A DNA stretch of 64,000 nucleotides from Gemmatimonadaceae bacterium. Its GTDB lineage: Bacteria; Gemmatimonadota; Gemmatimonadetes; Gemmatimonadales; Gemmatimonadaceae. This document shows positions 10,054 through 19,660 of the stretch, piece by piece. Position 1 is the stretch's first letter. Every line of letters begins with the position of its first letter. Below the pieces are notes generated by a model. That model saw only the letters and a program-made list of their open reading frames with translations, was not told where the DNA came from and searched no databases. Both the position numbers and the translations under genes were made by a program. The stretch is from the NCBI GenBank assembly GCA_025928185.1, contig JAICKA010000002.1, positions 62,001 to 126,000 of the forward strand, written 5' to 3'.

Positions 10054-11817
10054 ATGCGGGCAATTCGAGAATTCGCATTAGCGTTCGCGGTGGCCGCCCA
10101 GGCCGCCGGCGCCCAGCAGATCCGGGGTGTGGTGCGTGACTCGGCGAGCGCGTTGCCGATTCCCGGCGCCGTGGTCGCCGTCGTCGACGCCGCTGGCCGG
10201 CAGCGTGGCCGGTCCATCACCGACGCGCTCGGCCAATATCATCTCGCTGCGGACGGCGCCGCGCGACTGCAGGTGCTTCGCATTGGCTTTCGTCCGCGTG
10301 ATGTCGCCGTGCCGCGCGCGCCGGCGGCCGGAGACATCCTGCTCGACGTCAGCATGCTGCCGGTGCCCCAGCTCATCGAGGGCATGCTCATTCAGGATCG
10401 GACCTCGTGTCCGACCACGACGCATGGTGCCGCGGCCGTCGCACTGTGGGAGCAGGCGCGAGCCGGATTGCTCGCGACCGTGGTCGCCCGCGAAGCGGTG
10501 CCGGCGCAGGTCCGCACACTGATCTTCGACCGCACCCTTGATCCGCACACGCGTGAGGTGGAAGACCAGACGGCGCACACGCACGCGGGGCCGAGCAATC
10601 GGCCGTTCGTCGCGGCGCGGCCCGCCGCGGAATTCGTCAAGTACGGGTATCTGAGGGAAGACCCGACCGGCCGCGTCTTCGAAGCGCCCGACGCCGACGT
10701 GCTGCTTGATCCGAGCTTCGCCAGCGCGCACTGCTTCACCGTGGTCGACGCCGATCGCGACCACCCCGGCGAAGTTGGTCTCAGCTTCCGGCCCGCGCAT
10801 TCGGTCGACACGATCGTCGACGTGACCGGCACGTTGTGGATGGCTCGCGAGCCGCTCGCGCTCCGAACGCTCGATTTCCGCTACACGAACCTCGAGCCGG
10901 CGGCGGAGCACGTCGGCTCCGGCGGGTTCCTCTCGTTCGCCGAGTTGCGGCCGGGCATCGTCTTCATCGACCGCTGGTATTTGCGCCTGGCGGGACTCAC
11001 GATGACCCGCGGCTCGGGCAATCCGGGGGACGCCTTCGATCGTAGGCGGGCGACGCGTTGGCGCACCGTGGTCACCCAACTCCAGGAATCCGGCGGGCGG
11101 CTGGTATCGGCGCGCTGGCCGGACGGCGTGCACTGGGAAGCCAGCATGGCGCACGTCGCGGGAACGATCGTCGAACGTGGCAGCAACAAGCCGGTGGTCG
11201 GCGCGCTGGTCTGGCTCGACGGTGCAACGGACAGCACGCATACCGACGTCACGGGCGCGTTCAGGTTCGATCACGTGCTGCCAGGCCCGTGGATCGTGAT
11301 GGCGAACAACGAGCAGTACCCGCAGTACGGTCTGGCTCAGACGACGAGCGCGCGCATCACCGCCGAAACGGCGAAGGTGGACAGCGTACATCTCGCGTTC
11401 GCGTCACTCGCCGACTGGCTCGGCGAGGTCTGTCAGGACCAGCCGGCGGCGCGCCCCAATACCAGCATCATCCTCGGCCAGGTGTTCATGCCCGACGGAT
11501 CACTGGCCCCGCACGCCTCCATTCACGCCCACTGGATTACGGCACTCAGCCAGAATTCGACGGGCGCCGTGTTCGCCGGCACCACGTCGCGAGATCTACG
11601 AACCAGTGCGAACGGGAGCTTCCACCTGTGCGGGGTCGAGCGGGCGCACACGATCATTCTCACCGTGAAGCACGCCGGCGCGGACAGCACCATCGTTCGA
11701 CGGGAGCTGGGTCTCGAAGAGTCGATTGGGCTCATGGCGATTCACCTGCCGGCGATCGGCGCCGCGGGCGAGAAGGCGAATCCCGCGGCGCAGCCTGACG
11801 TGCCGCGGCGGCGCTGA
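10054..11817 (+). CDS. Carboxypeptidase-regulatory-like (CarboxypepD_reg) domain secreted protein
   Basis: 587 aa, signal peptide, repeated 'GVVRDSASALPIPGAVVAV...' and 'GTIVERGSNKPVVGALVWLDGA' beta-sandwich modules. Confidence 0.75.
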   Translation: MRAIREFALAFAVAAQAAGAQQIRGVVRDSASALPIPGAVVAVVDAAGRQRGRSITDALGQYHLAADGAARLQVLRIGFRPRDVAVPRAPAAGDILLDVSMLPVPQLIEGMLIQDRTSCPTTTHGAAAVALWEQARAGLLATVVAREAVPAQVRTLIFDRTLDPHTREVEDQTAHTHAGPSNRPFVAARPAAEFVKYGYLREDPTGRVFEAPDADVLLDPSFASAHCFTVVDADRDHPGEVGLSFRPAHSVDTIVDVTGTLWMAREPLALRTLDFRYTNLEPAAEHVGSGGFLSFAELRPGIVFIDRWYLRLAGLTMTRGSGNPGDAFDRRRATRWRTVVTQLQESGGRLVSARWPDGVHWEASMAHVAGTIVERGSNKPVVGALVWLDGATDSTHTDVTGAFRFDHVLPGPWIVMANNEQYPQYGLAQTTSARITAETAKVDSVHLAFASLADWLGEVCQDQPAARPNTSIILGQVFMPDGSLAPHASIHAHWITALSQNSTGAVFAGTTSRDLRTSANGSFHLCGVERAHTIILTVKHAGADSTIVRRELGLEESIGLMAIHLPAIGAAGEKANPAAQPDVPRRR

Positions 11818-11818
11818 G

Positions 11819-13060
11819 CTACGGAGCCGTTCTCGACGAGTCGATCCGCTTCTTCTGCGACGTGAACGTCCTGGCGAGCGCCGGCACGAAATCATCGAAG
11901 TTCGAGCCCGCGTTCCACATCACCCACCCGTCGTAGCCGGCATCGTACACCGCCTGCTTTTCCGCGGTCAGCTGCTCGGGTCCATACGGCGGCTTGCCAA
12001 GGGTGTACGCCTGGATCCACGGACGAATGTGCTCCGGCGTGGTGATGCCGAGCTTCGCGTCGCGCTCGCGCGCCCGTGAGATTGCCCGCACGATGATCTG
12101 ATACGGCTCGGCATTCGGATTCGAGAATCCCATCGATCCGTGCGGGTAGAGAGACGGATACACCATCGGCAGCACGACGTCGACGTGCGGCGAAATCTTC
12201 TCCCACTCCTGGCCAACTTCGAGCGCGCCCCTCACGGTGGTGACGAGCCCGAAGATGTCAGCGGTGCTGCGCGCGCCGAGCGTGTTGAGCCGCGTCTTCG
12301 CCTCCGTGAGGTATTGCGCCAGCAGCTCGCGCTTCGACACGCCGTTCGCGCCAGGGAACACCTGCTTCGGCAGACTCGGATACGGCTCCGGAAAGCGGAT
12401 GTAGTCGAACTGGATCTCCTCGAACCCGAGTTTCACCAGCTCTTCGGCCACGCCGATGTTGTACGCCCACAGCTCGCGGTGATACGGATTCACCCACGCA
12501 ATGCCCTTCTTGTCGCGCCACACGGATCCGTCTTCCTTGCGGATCGTCCACTCGGGATGCACGCGCGCCGTCACCGAATCCTTGAACACCACCATGCGCG
12601 CGATCGGCACGATGCCGTGCGCCTTGAGCGTGTCGACGAACGCGCGCACGTTCGCGATCCTGCCGGCGGTCCCGGCGTTCTTCATGAAAGTCGAATTCGA
12701 GGAAACGTAATTCAGCCCGAATTCGTCCTTCATGTCCACGACCATGCCGTTGATCTCGGTCGAGTCCGCGATGGCGATCAGATGCGCCATCTTCCGCTTG
12801 CTGTGCGACGTCCAGCGGTTCACGTACAGCGCGCGAATGGCCGGTGAGCCGACCGTATCCGGGCCAGCACGGCGTCGCTTCGCGGCCGCGGCGCTCGGTG
12901 CCCCCGCGCTCGGTGCCGCCGCGCTCGGTGCCGCCGCGCTTGTCCCCGCAGCGCGTGCCGCGGCGCTGACGTCGCCCGGCGCCGCCGCCACCTGGCCCGC
13001 ATGCTCGGCGGCAGGACTGCACGCGGCGAGAGAGAACAGCAGCAGCGCGGAAATACGCAT
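11819..13060 (-). CDS. Putative glycoside hydrolase (DUF4015-like), lipoprotein
   Basis: MRISALLLFSLAAC lipobox; IRALYVNRWTS, FDYIRFPEPYP, DIFGLVTTV, VVLPMVYPSLYPHG, YTLGKPPYGPEQL. Start reassigned from 13333 to the ATG at 13060. Confidence 0.85.
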   Translation of the reverse strand: MRISALLLFSLAACSPAAEHAGQVAAAPGDVSAAARAAGTSAAAPSAAAPSAGAPSAAAAKRRRAGPDTVGSPAIRALYVNRWTSHSKRKMAHLIAIADSTEINGMVVDMKDEFGLNYVSSNSTFMKNAGTAGRIANVRAFVDTLKAHGIVPIARMVVFKDSVTARVHPEWTIRKEDGSVWRDKKGIAWVNPYHRELWAYNIGVAEELVKLGFEEIQFDYIRFPEPYPSLPKQVFPGANGVSKRELLAQYLTEAKTRLNTLGARSTADIFGLVTTVRGALEVGQEWEKISPHVDVVLPMVYPSLYPHGSMGFSNPNAEPYQIIVRAISRARERDAKLGITTPEHIRPWIQAYTLGKPPYGPEQLTAEKQAVYDAGYDGWVMWNAGSNFDDFVPALARTFTSQKKRIDSSRTAP

Positions 13061-13139
13061 GTGCGAAATGGCCGTCCGGCGGAGTGATTCCTCCAATTTA
13101 AGCAGCGATTCGCCGTCGTTCCCGCTGTATATTTGCCCG

Positions 13140-14507
13140 ATGCGTTTTCGCACCAGCGCGCGCACCCTCGCGACCGTTTGTGTGGTCGTGTGTGGCGCGG
13201 CGTGCACTCGATCGCGAAACGTGCGTGCGAGTGGCTCGCCGCCCGCCGCCGAATTTCTCGTCAGCACCGCCGACTCCACCTTCTGGGTCTCGATCGGAGC
13301 CAGCGGCGTTCGGGTTCGCGGGGAGCCGCTCACGCTCGCGCATTCCGACGGCCGCTTCTACGAGCTGTACACCGCCGACGACGATTACTCCTATCCGGAC
13401 GCGCTGCTGCTCGGCGAGCGGTTGTACCGCCGCGATCTGCGTTCCGGCGACAGCGCGGTGGTGTTCGTCGACACGATCGTTCCGCGCATCGCCGCCGCGT
13501 ACGCGCGGGCGCATCCCGACGAACAGCCGCTGGCGCCCGGCGAAGATGGCGACGCCGATCCGGCCACTTCCGCTGCCGCGGACATCGACATCCTCGGCGT
13601 GCTCGGGCCGTACGTCTCATATGAGTACGACGTCGACATCGAAGCGGCCGACCAGGAGCCATGGAGCTCCAGCCAGCGCGGCGTCATCGATCTGCGCACG
13701 CGCCAGCGCGTTGCCATCGCCGATCTGTTCGGCGCATCGGCCGGGGCGGCGCTCGTGGAGCAGGGACGTCGGCTGTATCAGGATGAGCGCGATTCGGTGC
13801 TTCGTGCGTTGCGCGCCTTGCCTCGTCCCACGGGCCGGGCCGCGGCTGCGCTCGGCACACTGCGGTTCGATCCGGCCAGCTTCACGCTCGACGAAGCGGA
13901 GGGTCAGCCGGCGGTGACGTTCGCCGTGCCCGCTCGCGGTAACGAGGCCGCGACTCAGCTCGTCGAGCTCGATCCACTGACAGCCCCTACAGCGAGCTGG
14001 TGGCGGACGGTCGTCAGCGGCTATCCGCGCGAGGACGCGCACGGCAACGACCGCTGGCGCCAACCCGGCTATCAGATCATCGCTCGCTACGACACATCCG
14101 GCGAGATTGCTCGTCTGTCGATTGCGGACACGGCCGATCACGAGTGGTCGATCGCGTCCGTTTCGTCACCCATTCAGCGCATCGATTGGCTGGACCGGCC
14201 GGCCGTTTCGGCTCCGGATCGACGCGCGTTGATCCGGGCGTTCAACGAAGCCGCATCGTACGACGAAACGACTCGTGTTGCGTCCGCCAGTACTCCGGCA
14301 GATCGTCATCTGGTCTCGAACACCCGCCATGCGACCATCCAAGACCGTTCGCGAAAGCCAGCACGAAACCTCCGAGCTCATGATGCCGGAGCACGCCAAC
14401 AACATGGGGCACGTGTTCGGCGGCGTGATCCTGTCCATGATGGACAAGTGCGCCGCGATCGCCGCATTCCGCCACAGCCGCGCCAGCGTCGTTACGGCAT
14501 CGATTGA
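13140..14507 (+). CDS. Uncharacterised lipoprotein; 3' end overlaps the next gene by ~180 nt
   Basis: MRFRTSARTLATVCVVVCGAAC lipoprotein signal. Last ~60 codons look like out-of-frame translation of the thioesterase. Confidence 0.6.
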   Translation: MRFRTSARTLATVCVVVCGAACTRSRNVRASGSPPAAEFLVSTADSTFWVSIGASGVRVRGEPLTLAHSDGRFYELYTADDDYSYPDALLLGERLYRRDLRSGDSAVVFVDTIVPRIAAAYARAHPDEQPLAPGEDGDADPATSAAADIDILGVLGPYVSYEYDVDIEAADQEPWSSSQRGVIDLRTRQRVAIADLFGASAGAALVEQGRRLYQDERDSVLRALRALPRPTGRAAAALGTLRFDPASFTLDEAEGQPAVTFAVPARGNEAATQLVELDPLTAPTASWWRTVVSGYPREDAHGNDRWRQPGYQIIARYDTSGEIARLSIADTADHEWSIASVSSPIQRIDWLDRPAVSAPDRRALIRAFNEAASYDETTRVASASTPADRHLVSNTRHATIQDRSRKPARNLRAHDAGARQQHGARVRRRDPVHDGQVRRDRRIPPQPRQRRYGID

Positions 14508-14835
14508 TCGCGTCGACTTCCGCGAGCCGATCCATCTCGGCGACCTGGTGGTGATGAAGGCCAGCATCAACTTCGCCGGCCGCACTTCAATGGAAGTAGG
14601 CGTGCGCGTCGAGGCCGAGGAGCTGCTGACCGGCGAGCGGCGCCATACCAACTCGTGCTATCTCACCTTCGTCGCGGTGGATCGGAACGGCCGGCCGATC
14701 GAAGTGCCGGCGCTCGTGCCGGAGACGGAGGACGAGTTGCGCCGGGCCGCGGCGGCTCAGGAGCGGCGTCGCAGCCGGCTGGCGGAGCGCCAGAACGAAG
14801 AGCAGCGCATCAAGGAGCAGCGGCGGAAGCGCTGA
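14329..14835 (+). CDS. Acyl-CoA thioesterase, hotdog fold
   Basis: MMPEHANNMGHVFGGVILSMMDKCAAIAAFRH and NSCYLTFVAVDRNGRP motifs. Confidence 0.9.
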   Translation: MRPSKTVRESQHETSELMMPEHANNMGHVFGGVILSMMDKCAAIAAFRHSRASVVTASIDRVDFREPIHLGDLVVMKASINFAGRTSMEVGVRVEAEELLTGERRHTNSCYLTFVAVDRNGRPIEVPALVPETEDELRRAAAAQERRRSRLAERQNEEQRIKEQRRKR

Positions 14836-14852
14836 TTGCTTACCTTCTCCCC

Positions 14853-15254
14853 ATGCAGCTCTTCACTGTCGAGCAGGCCAATCGCACGCTTCCGCTGGTC
14901 GTGAAGATCGTCGAGGACGTCGTCCGCCAGCATCGTCGCTGGCGCGACGCGATTCTCGAGCTCGATCTCGCGGCCTCCGCCGCGACCACGGACGAGAACC
15001 GCGCCCGAACGGAATCGCTCGAGCAGGAAGTCCTTGCGCTCGCCCGCGAGATCGATGGCTATCAGCGCGAGCTCGAGGAGCTCGGCATCCAGCTCAAGGA
15101 CCGGCGGCTCGGACTCGTGGATTTTCCGAGCGAGATGGCCGGTCGGCGGGTGCTGCTCTGCTGGCGCCTCGGCGAGCCGGAGGTGCAGTTCTGGCATGAG
15201 GCCGACGCGGGCTACGCGGCGCGGCAGCCGCTCTTTCCAGCGCTCGTCGGCTGA
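14853..15254 (+). CDS. DUF2203 family protein
   Basis: QLFTVEQANRTLPLV..., GIQLKDRRLGLVDFPSEMAGRRVLLCWRLGEPEVQFWHE. Confidence 0.85.
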   Translation: MQLFTVEQANRTLPLVVKIVEDVVRQHRRWRDAILELDLAASAATTDENRARTESLEQEVLALAREIDGYQRELEELGIQLKDRRLGLVDFPSEMAGRRVLLCWRLGEPEVQFWHEADAGYAARQPLFPALVG

Positions 15255-15271
15255 AACTTCAATTCGAGAAT

Positions 15272-15562
15272 ATGAAAGCCTGGCGTTCCCCCGATGGCGT
15301 CGAGTGGGCGGTCGACGTCGACCTGCCCGGGTCGAGCAACGCGATGGTGATCTTCCGCCATCCGGATGGCCGGACCGCACGGCTCGATCGGTACAACTGG
15401 TACCTGAGCCACGGTCCAGAGGCGCGCAGCGTCACGTCCCATCTGTCGCGCGAAAAGGTCATGGAAGCGTTGAACGATGACGAGCTGGCGCGCCTCTACC
15501 GCCGCTCGATGCGTATCTCGCGCCCCGATCCGCTCCTGCCGATTCAGGCGTCCGACGGCTGA
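15272..15562 (+). CDS. Hypothetical protein (96 aa)
   Basis: MKAWRSPDGVEWAVDVDLPGSSNAMVIF...; right after the DUF2203 gene; tail-to-tail overlap with rnz. Confidence 0.65.
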   Translation: MKAWRSPDGVEWAVDVDLPGSSNAMVIFRHPDGRTARLDRYNWYLSHGPEARSVTSHLSREKVMEALNDDELARLYRRSMRISRPDPLLPIQASDG

Positions 15563-16491
15563 TCGCCGGCCGCGTCGCGGAACGGCACCTCGATCTCCAG
15601 CCCGTCCTTTCCCGCGATCGTGTTCGGAAATACCGCACGCGCTTCCGCGACGAGCTCCGACGCATCGCGCGAGTAGCGCGCCGAAAAGTGTGTGAGCACG
15701 AGCCGCCGCACGCCGGCGGCGTACGCAACCTGCGCCGCCTCCCGGGCCGTTGAGTGTCCCGTCTCCACCGCGCGCTCCGCCTCTTCGACGCCGAACGTCG
15801 CTTCGTGAATCAGCAGGTCTGCGCCACGTGCGGCATCGATCGTCGCGGCGCACGGCCGCGTGTCGCCGGTAATCACGACGATGCGGCCGGGCCGCTTTGG
15901 GCCGACCAGTTCCGACGGCTCGACGACGCGCCCATCGTCGAGCGTCACCGCCATGCCGCGGTGGATCTGTCCCCACATCGGGCCTTCCGGAATTCCCAGC
16001 TCGCGTGCGTGCTCGGGATCGAACCGGCCCTTCCGCTCCTCTTCGACCAGCGCGTAGCCGAGCGACGATGAGCCGCGGTGCTCCACGGCGAACGCGCGTA
16101 TGATGTAGCCGGTCCGCTCGATGCACTGGCCGGCCTCGAGCTCCGCGGTTTCCACCGGAAACGCCGGCCGCTCGAAGCCGAGCGCCTCCACGCGCTTGAA
16201 CGTGCGAGCCGCTCCACGCGGTCCCCACAATCGGAGCGGTTCGGTGCGGCCTTGCAGCGCCATGGTGCGCAGCAGTCCGATCACGCCGAGCAGGTGGTCG
16301 GCGTGCATGTGCGTGAAGAAGATGTCGCCGAGCGCGAACGACACGCCGTACCGCATCATCTGGCGTTGCGTGCCCTCGCCGCAATCGAACATCAGCGTTT
16401 CGCCTTCGCGGTGCACCGCCAACGACGCCACATTGCGCTCGATCGTCGGACGCGACGCCGATGTGCCGAGAAGGCGAATGCTCAGAGACAT
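15544..16491 (-). CDS. rnz: Ribonuclease Z
   Basis: MSLSIRLLGTSASRPT, FFTHMHADHLLGVIG, HEATF. Start reassigned to the ATG at 16491. Confidence 0.92.
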   Translation of the reverse strand: MSLSIRLLGTSASRPTIERNVASLAVHREGETLMFDCGEGTQRQMMRYGVSFALGDIFFTHMHADHLLGVIGLLRTMALQGRTEPLRLWGPRGAARTFKRVEALGFERPAFPVETAELEAGQCIERTGYIIRAFAVEHRGSSSLGYALVEEERKGRFDPEHARELGIPEGPMWGQIHRGMAVTLDDGRVVEPSELVGPKRPGRIVVITGDTRPCAATIDAARGADLLIHEATFGVEEAERAVETGHSTAREAAQVAYAAGVRRLVLTHFSARYSRDASELVAEARAVFPNTIAGKDGLEIEVPFRDAAGDQPSDA

Positions 16492-16564
16492 GGCCGGGAA
16501 TATAGTGCGTGACTGGACTGCTTCTTGCGCCGCCACACTCTGCCGATTTCACTCGCGGAGCCAC

Positions 16565-17452
16565 ATGCCCACGACGAAGCGCGGTACGTCGCGCAAGCCG
16601 AAGCCGCCGTTCAAGCCGCAGCATCAGCCACGGCCGGGGCTCGAATCGAAGATGACGCCCGAGCCGCGCTTCGAGGCGCCGAGCTACAAAGGTTCGGGCA
16701 AGCTCGATGGGCGCGCGGCACTGATCACCGGCGGCGACTCCGGCATTGGTCGCGCGGTCGCGGTGCTGTATGCGCGCGAGGGCGCGGACATCGCCATCGT
16801 TTATCTGCCGGAGGAGCAGGGCGACGCCGAAGTGACCGAGAGCGCGGTCGTCGCCGAAGGCCGCCGCTGTCTGCTCGTTCCCGGCGACGTGCGCGATCCG
16901 GACTTTTGCGAGCGCGCAGTGCAGGCGACGATCGACGCGTTCGGCTTCATCGACATTCTCGTGAACAACGCGGCGTACCAGCATCACCAGCCGTCGATCG
17001 AGGACATCAGCGACGAGCAGTGGGAGCGGACGTTCCGCACGAACATCTTCGGCTACTTCTACATGGCGCGAGCGGCGATCGCGCGCATGCAGTCGGGCAG
17101 CTCGATCGTGAATACCGGATCGATCACCGGGTTGCAGGGCAGCAAGGAGCTGCTCGACTACTCGGCGACGAAAGGCGCGATTCACGCATTCACGAAATCG
17201 CTGGCGCAGAACGTGGTGGAGAAGGGCATTCGCGTGAACTGCGTCGCGCCAGGCCCGATCTGGACGCCGCTCAACGTCGCCGACAAGCCGGCCGGCAAAG
17301 CGGCAAAGCACGGCCATGCGGTACCCATGCAGCGGCCGGGCCAACCGGAGGAAGTCGCGCCGGCATACGTGTTCTTTGCCAGCAATGTGGATTCGAGTTA
17401 CATCACGGGCGAGGTACTGACCTTGCTTGGAGGCGAGACGACGGCAGGCTGA
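16565..17452 (+). CDS. SDR family oxidoreductase (general-stress YdaD/YhdG-like)
   Basis: ALITGGDSGIGRAVAVLYAREGADIAI, NNAAYQ, YSATKGAIHAFTKSLA. Confidence 0.9.
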   Translation: MPTTKRGTSRKPKPPFKPQHQPRPGLESKMTPEPRFEAPSYKGSGKLDGRAALITGGDSGIGRAVAVLYAREGADIAIVYLPEEQGDAEVTESAVVAEGRRCLLVPGDVRDPDFCERAVQATIDAFGFIDILVNNAAYQHHQPSIEDISDEQWERTFRTNIFGYFYMARAAIARMQSGSSIVNTGSITGLQGSKELLDYSATKGAIHAFTKSLAQNVVEKGIRVNCVAPGPIWTPLNVADKPAGKAAKHGHAVPMQRPGQPEEVAPAYVFFASNVDSSYITGEVLTLLGGETTAG

Positions 17453-17601
17453 CGGTTGGAGGTGGACCCGGCGCGCAGTTTGCACTCGTTTTTCGTCGCA
17501 ATGCCCCGGGGGGGGCCTGGAGCACACGGCGTCGGACCCGAACGCACCTGCGGGACTGAACGGCCACGATCGGAAAGAGCCAAATCTTTAGGAGGAGCAG
17601 G

Positions 17602-18162
17602 ATGCCGAGTAGACCGGGCAACGACGATCGCATCGCGGGAGCCAACAGTGACCGTGATCGGCAGCGCGACGTCTCGAGCGACAACGGACGACAAGACGCT
17701 GCACAGAGCGGATCGGTGCGGACGCGGAGCAACCGCGGGTTCGCGTCGATGGATCGGAACAAGCAGAAGGAGATCGCGAGCAAGGGTGGCAAGGCCGCGC
17801 ACGCGAAGGGCACGGCCCACGAGTTCGACTCTGGCGAAGCGCGCGAGGCCGGCCGCAAGGGCGGCGTTGCCGTGAGCCGGAATCGCGAGCACATGGCGGC
17901 GATTGGCCGTCGCGGCGGCGAAGCGCGCGGACACTCTCGCGCCAACTCGGCGGCGCAGGCCAACACCGGCGGCGCATCGCAGTCGGCGGAAGGGAATTTC
18001 CAGAACTCTCGTGGCGGCGTTGCGGCGAGCGATCGTCAGGTTGCGATCGACAGTCAGAACGAGCGTGGCACGTCGAACGCGAACTCCGGCTCGACCAGCT
18101 CCAACGCGAATCGCGATCGGAATGTCGGCACGCAACGGCCGGCGGAAGGCGGACGGCAGTAG
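17602..18162 (+). CDS. KGG-motif stress-induced-type protein (three KGG/RGG modules)
   Basis: RGFASMDRNKQKEIASKGGKAAH, SGEAREAGRKGGVAVS, HMAAIGRRGGEARG. Confidence 0.85.
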   Translation: MPSRPGNDDRIAGANSDRDRQRDVSSDNGRQDAAQSGSVRTRSNRGFASMDRNKQKEIASKGGKAAHAKGTAHEFDSGEAREAGRKGGVAVSRNREHMAAIGRRGGEARGHSRANSAAQANTGGASQSAEGNFQNSRGGVAASDRQVAIDSQNERGTSNANSGSTSSNANRDRNVGTQRPAEGGRQ

Positions 18163-18318
18163 GATTCCAGGACGGCGGCCGGTGGCCGCTGCAGGACGGT
18201 ACGACCGTACGCAGTAGCAGACGGGAACATCAGACGGTAAGACGGCCATCGCTGGCCGCTGGGATATGCAGAGTATGCAAGACGCTACGCACCCCAGCGC
18301 GCATCCGGGCGACCCGTC

Positions 18319-19266
18319 TTACCGTCGTTCCGTTCTGGCGTCTCGATTTCCTCCGCTCAGCACGACCGCAGCCGGCGTCGGGAGTACCTTCAGCTTCCGC
18401 AGCCACACCGCCGCTGCGCCACACGCGCCCGCGCCTTCCACGCGCTCGCCGTGCGTTTGCTCCAGCCATTCGATCGTGCGCGCGATCTCGTCTTCGCTCA
18501 GCGTCACGATCTCGTCGAGCGCGTGCCGGCCGATGTCGAGCGCCTCCTCATCGATCTGTCCGGCGAGTCCTTCGGCAATCGTCGGCACATTCTCGATCTC
18601 CACGAGATGTCCCGCCTCGAGCGAGCGCGACATCGCGGCGGTGTGCTCACTCTGCGCGCCGGCAATGCGCACCTGCGGCGCCACGCGCCGAACGAGGCTC
18701 GCGCAGCCGCCGAGCAGGCCGCCGCCGCCCACGTTCACGACCAGGGACGCGAGCGACGGCAGCTCGCCGAGTATCTCCTGCGCGACCGTGCCCTGGCCGG
18801 CGAGCAGCATCTCTCCCAGGCAGGGATTGATGAACGTGGCGCCGTGATCGGCGGCGAACGCTTTCGCCGCGTCCATCGCCGCGTCATAGTGCGGTTGCGA
18901 GGTGTCGAGCGTCGCCCCGAGCGCGGCGATGCCATCGCGCTTCACGCGCGGTGCGGTCGACGGCACGAAGATCGTCGCCTTCACGCCGAAGTGTTTGGCC
19001 GCGTACGCCACGCCGAGTCCATGGTTGCCAGCCGACGACGCGACCACGCCGCGTTTGCGCGCGTCTGGTGGGAGCGTCGCCAGGACGTTCAGCGCGCCGC
19101 GAATCTTGAACGACCCGGTGAGCTGCCGGTTTTCGAGCTTGAGAAACACGTCGCCGCCCGCGATCTCGCTCAGCGCGTCGCTGCGCACGAGCGGCGTGCG
19201 CGTGACGAGCGGTCGAATGCGGTCGGCGGCGGCGAGGACTTCGACGGGGCGGAGATCAGAGAACAT
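18319..19266 (-). CDS. ilvA: Threonine/serine dehydratase (PLP-dependent)
   Basis: LKLENRQLTGSFKIRGALN, SAGNHGLGVAYAAK, NVGGGGLLGGCA. Confidence 0.88.
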   Translation of the reverse strand: MFSDLRPVEVLAAADRIRPLVTRTPLVRSDALSEIAGGDVFLKLENRQLTGSFKIRGALNVLATLPPDARKRGVVASSAGNHGLGVAYAAKHFGVKATIFVPSTAPRVKRDGIAALGATLDTSQPHYDAAMDAAKAFAADHGATFINPCLGEMLLAGQGTVAQEILGELPSLASLVVNVGGGGLLGGCASLVRRVAPQVRIAGAQSEHTAAMSRSLEAGHLVEIENVPTIAEGLAGQIDEEALDIGRHALDEIVTLSEDEIARTIEWLEQTHGERVEGAGACGAAAVWLRKLKVLPTPAAVVLSGGNRDARTERR

Positions 19267-19346
19267 GAAGGAATGTTACTTCCTTGCGGCTCGTCCGTCT
19301 TCTTGACGTAGCGCCCATCGCTCTCTAGGTTTCGTTCGTCGGGAGC

Positions 19347-19370
19347 GGCCCCGCGGGTGCGGGGCCTTTT
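19347..19370 (+). terminator. Rho-independent terminator-like hairpin upstream of tRNA-Ala
   Basis: GGCCCCGC-GGGT-GCGGGGCC followed by TTTT. Confidence 0.6.
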
Positions 19371-19410
19371 CCATACGTGGGAAGTCCGGCACCGCCGGCC
19401 ACACGGACGA

Positions 19411-19483
19411 GGGGCTGTAGCTCAGCTGGGAGAGCGCTGCAATCGCACTGCAGAGGTCACCGGTTCGATCCCGGTCAGCTCCA
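19411..19483 (+). tRNA. tRNA-Ala (anticodon CGC)
   Basis: Cloverleaf by eye: GGGGCTG/CAGCTCC acceptor with G3-U70, GCTC/GAGC D stem, CTGCA-ATCGCAC-TGCAG anticodon arm, ACCGG-TTCGATC-CCGGT T arm; CCA not encoded. Confidence 0.95.
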
Positions 19484-19660
19484 TCGCAGCCTTCGGGTTG
19501 CAACAATTGATCGGTTCGGCACGGATCTCGCACCTACGGATCATTGCCCGCCGCCGCTCGGTAGGACGCAGAGTTCCAATGACGGCGCGCGAGGCAGATC
19601 CGGCGAGTTCACTCCCGGAATCTCCGAACGCCACGAGCCCATGGGCATCGTGGCGTTTTT

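Noticed and set aside
15212-17527. 771-aa minus-strand ORF
   Set aside because: Spans rnz and SDR genes out of frame; low-information R/A/G-rich composition.
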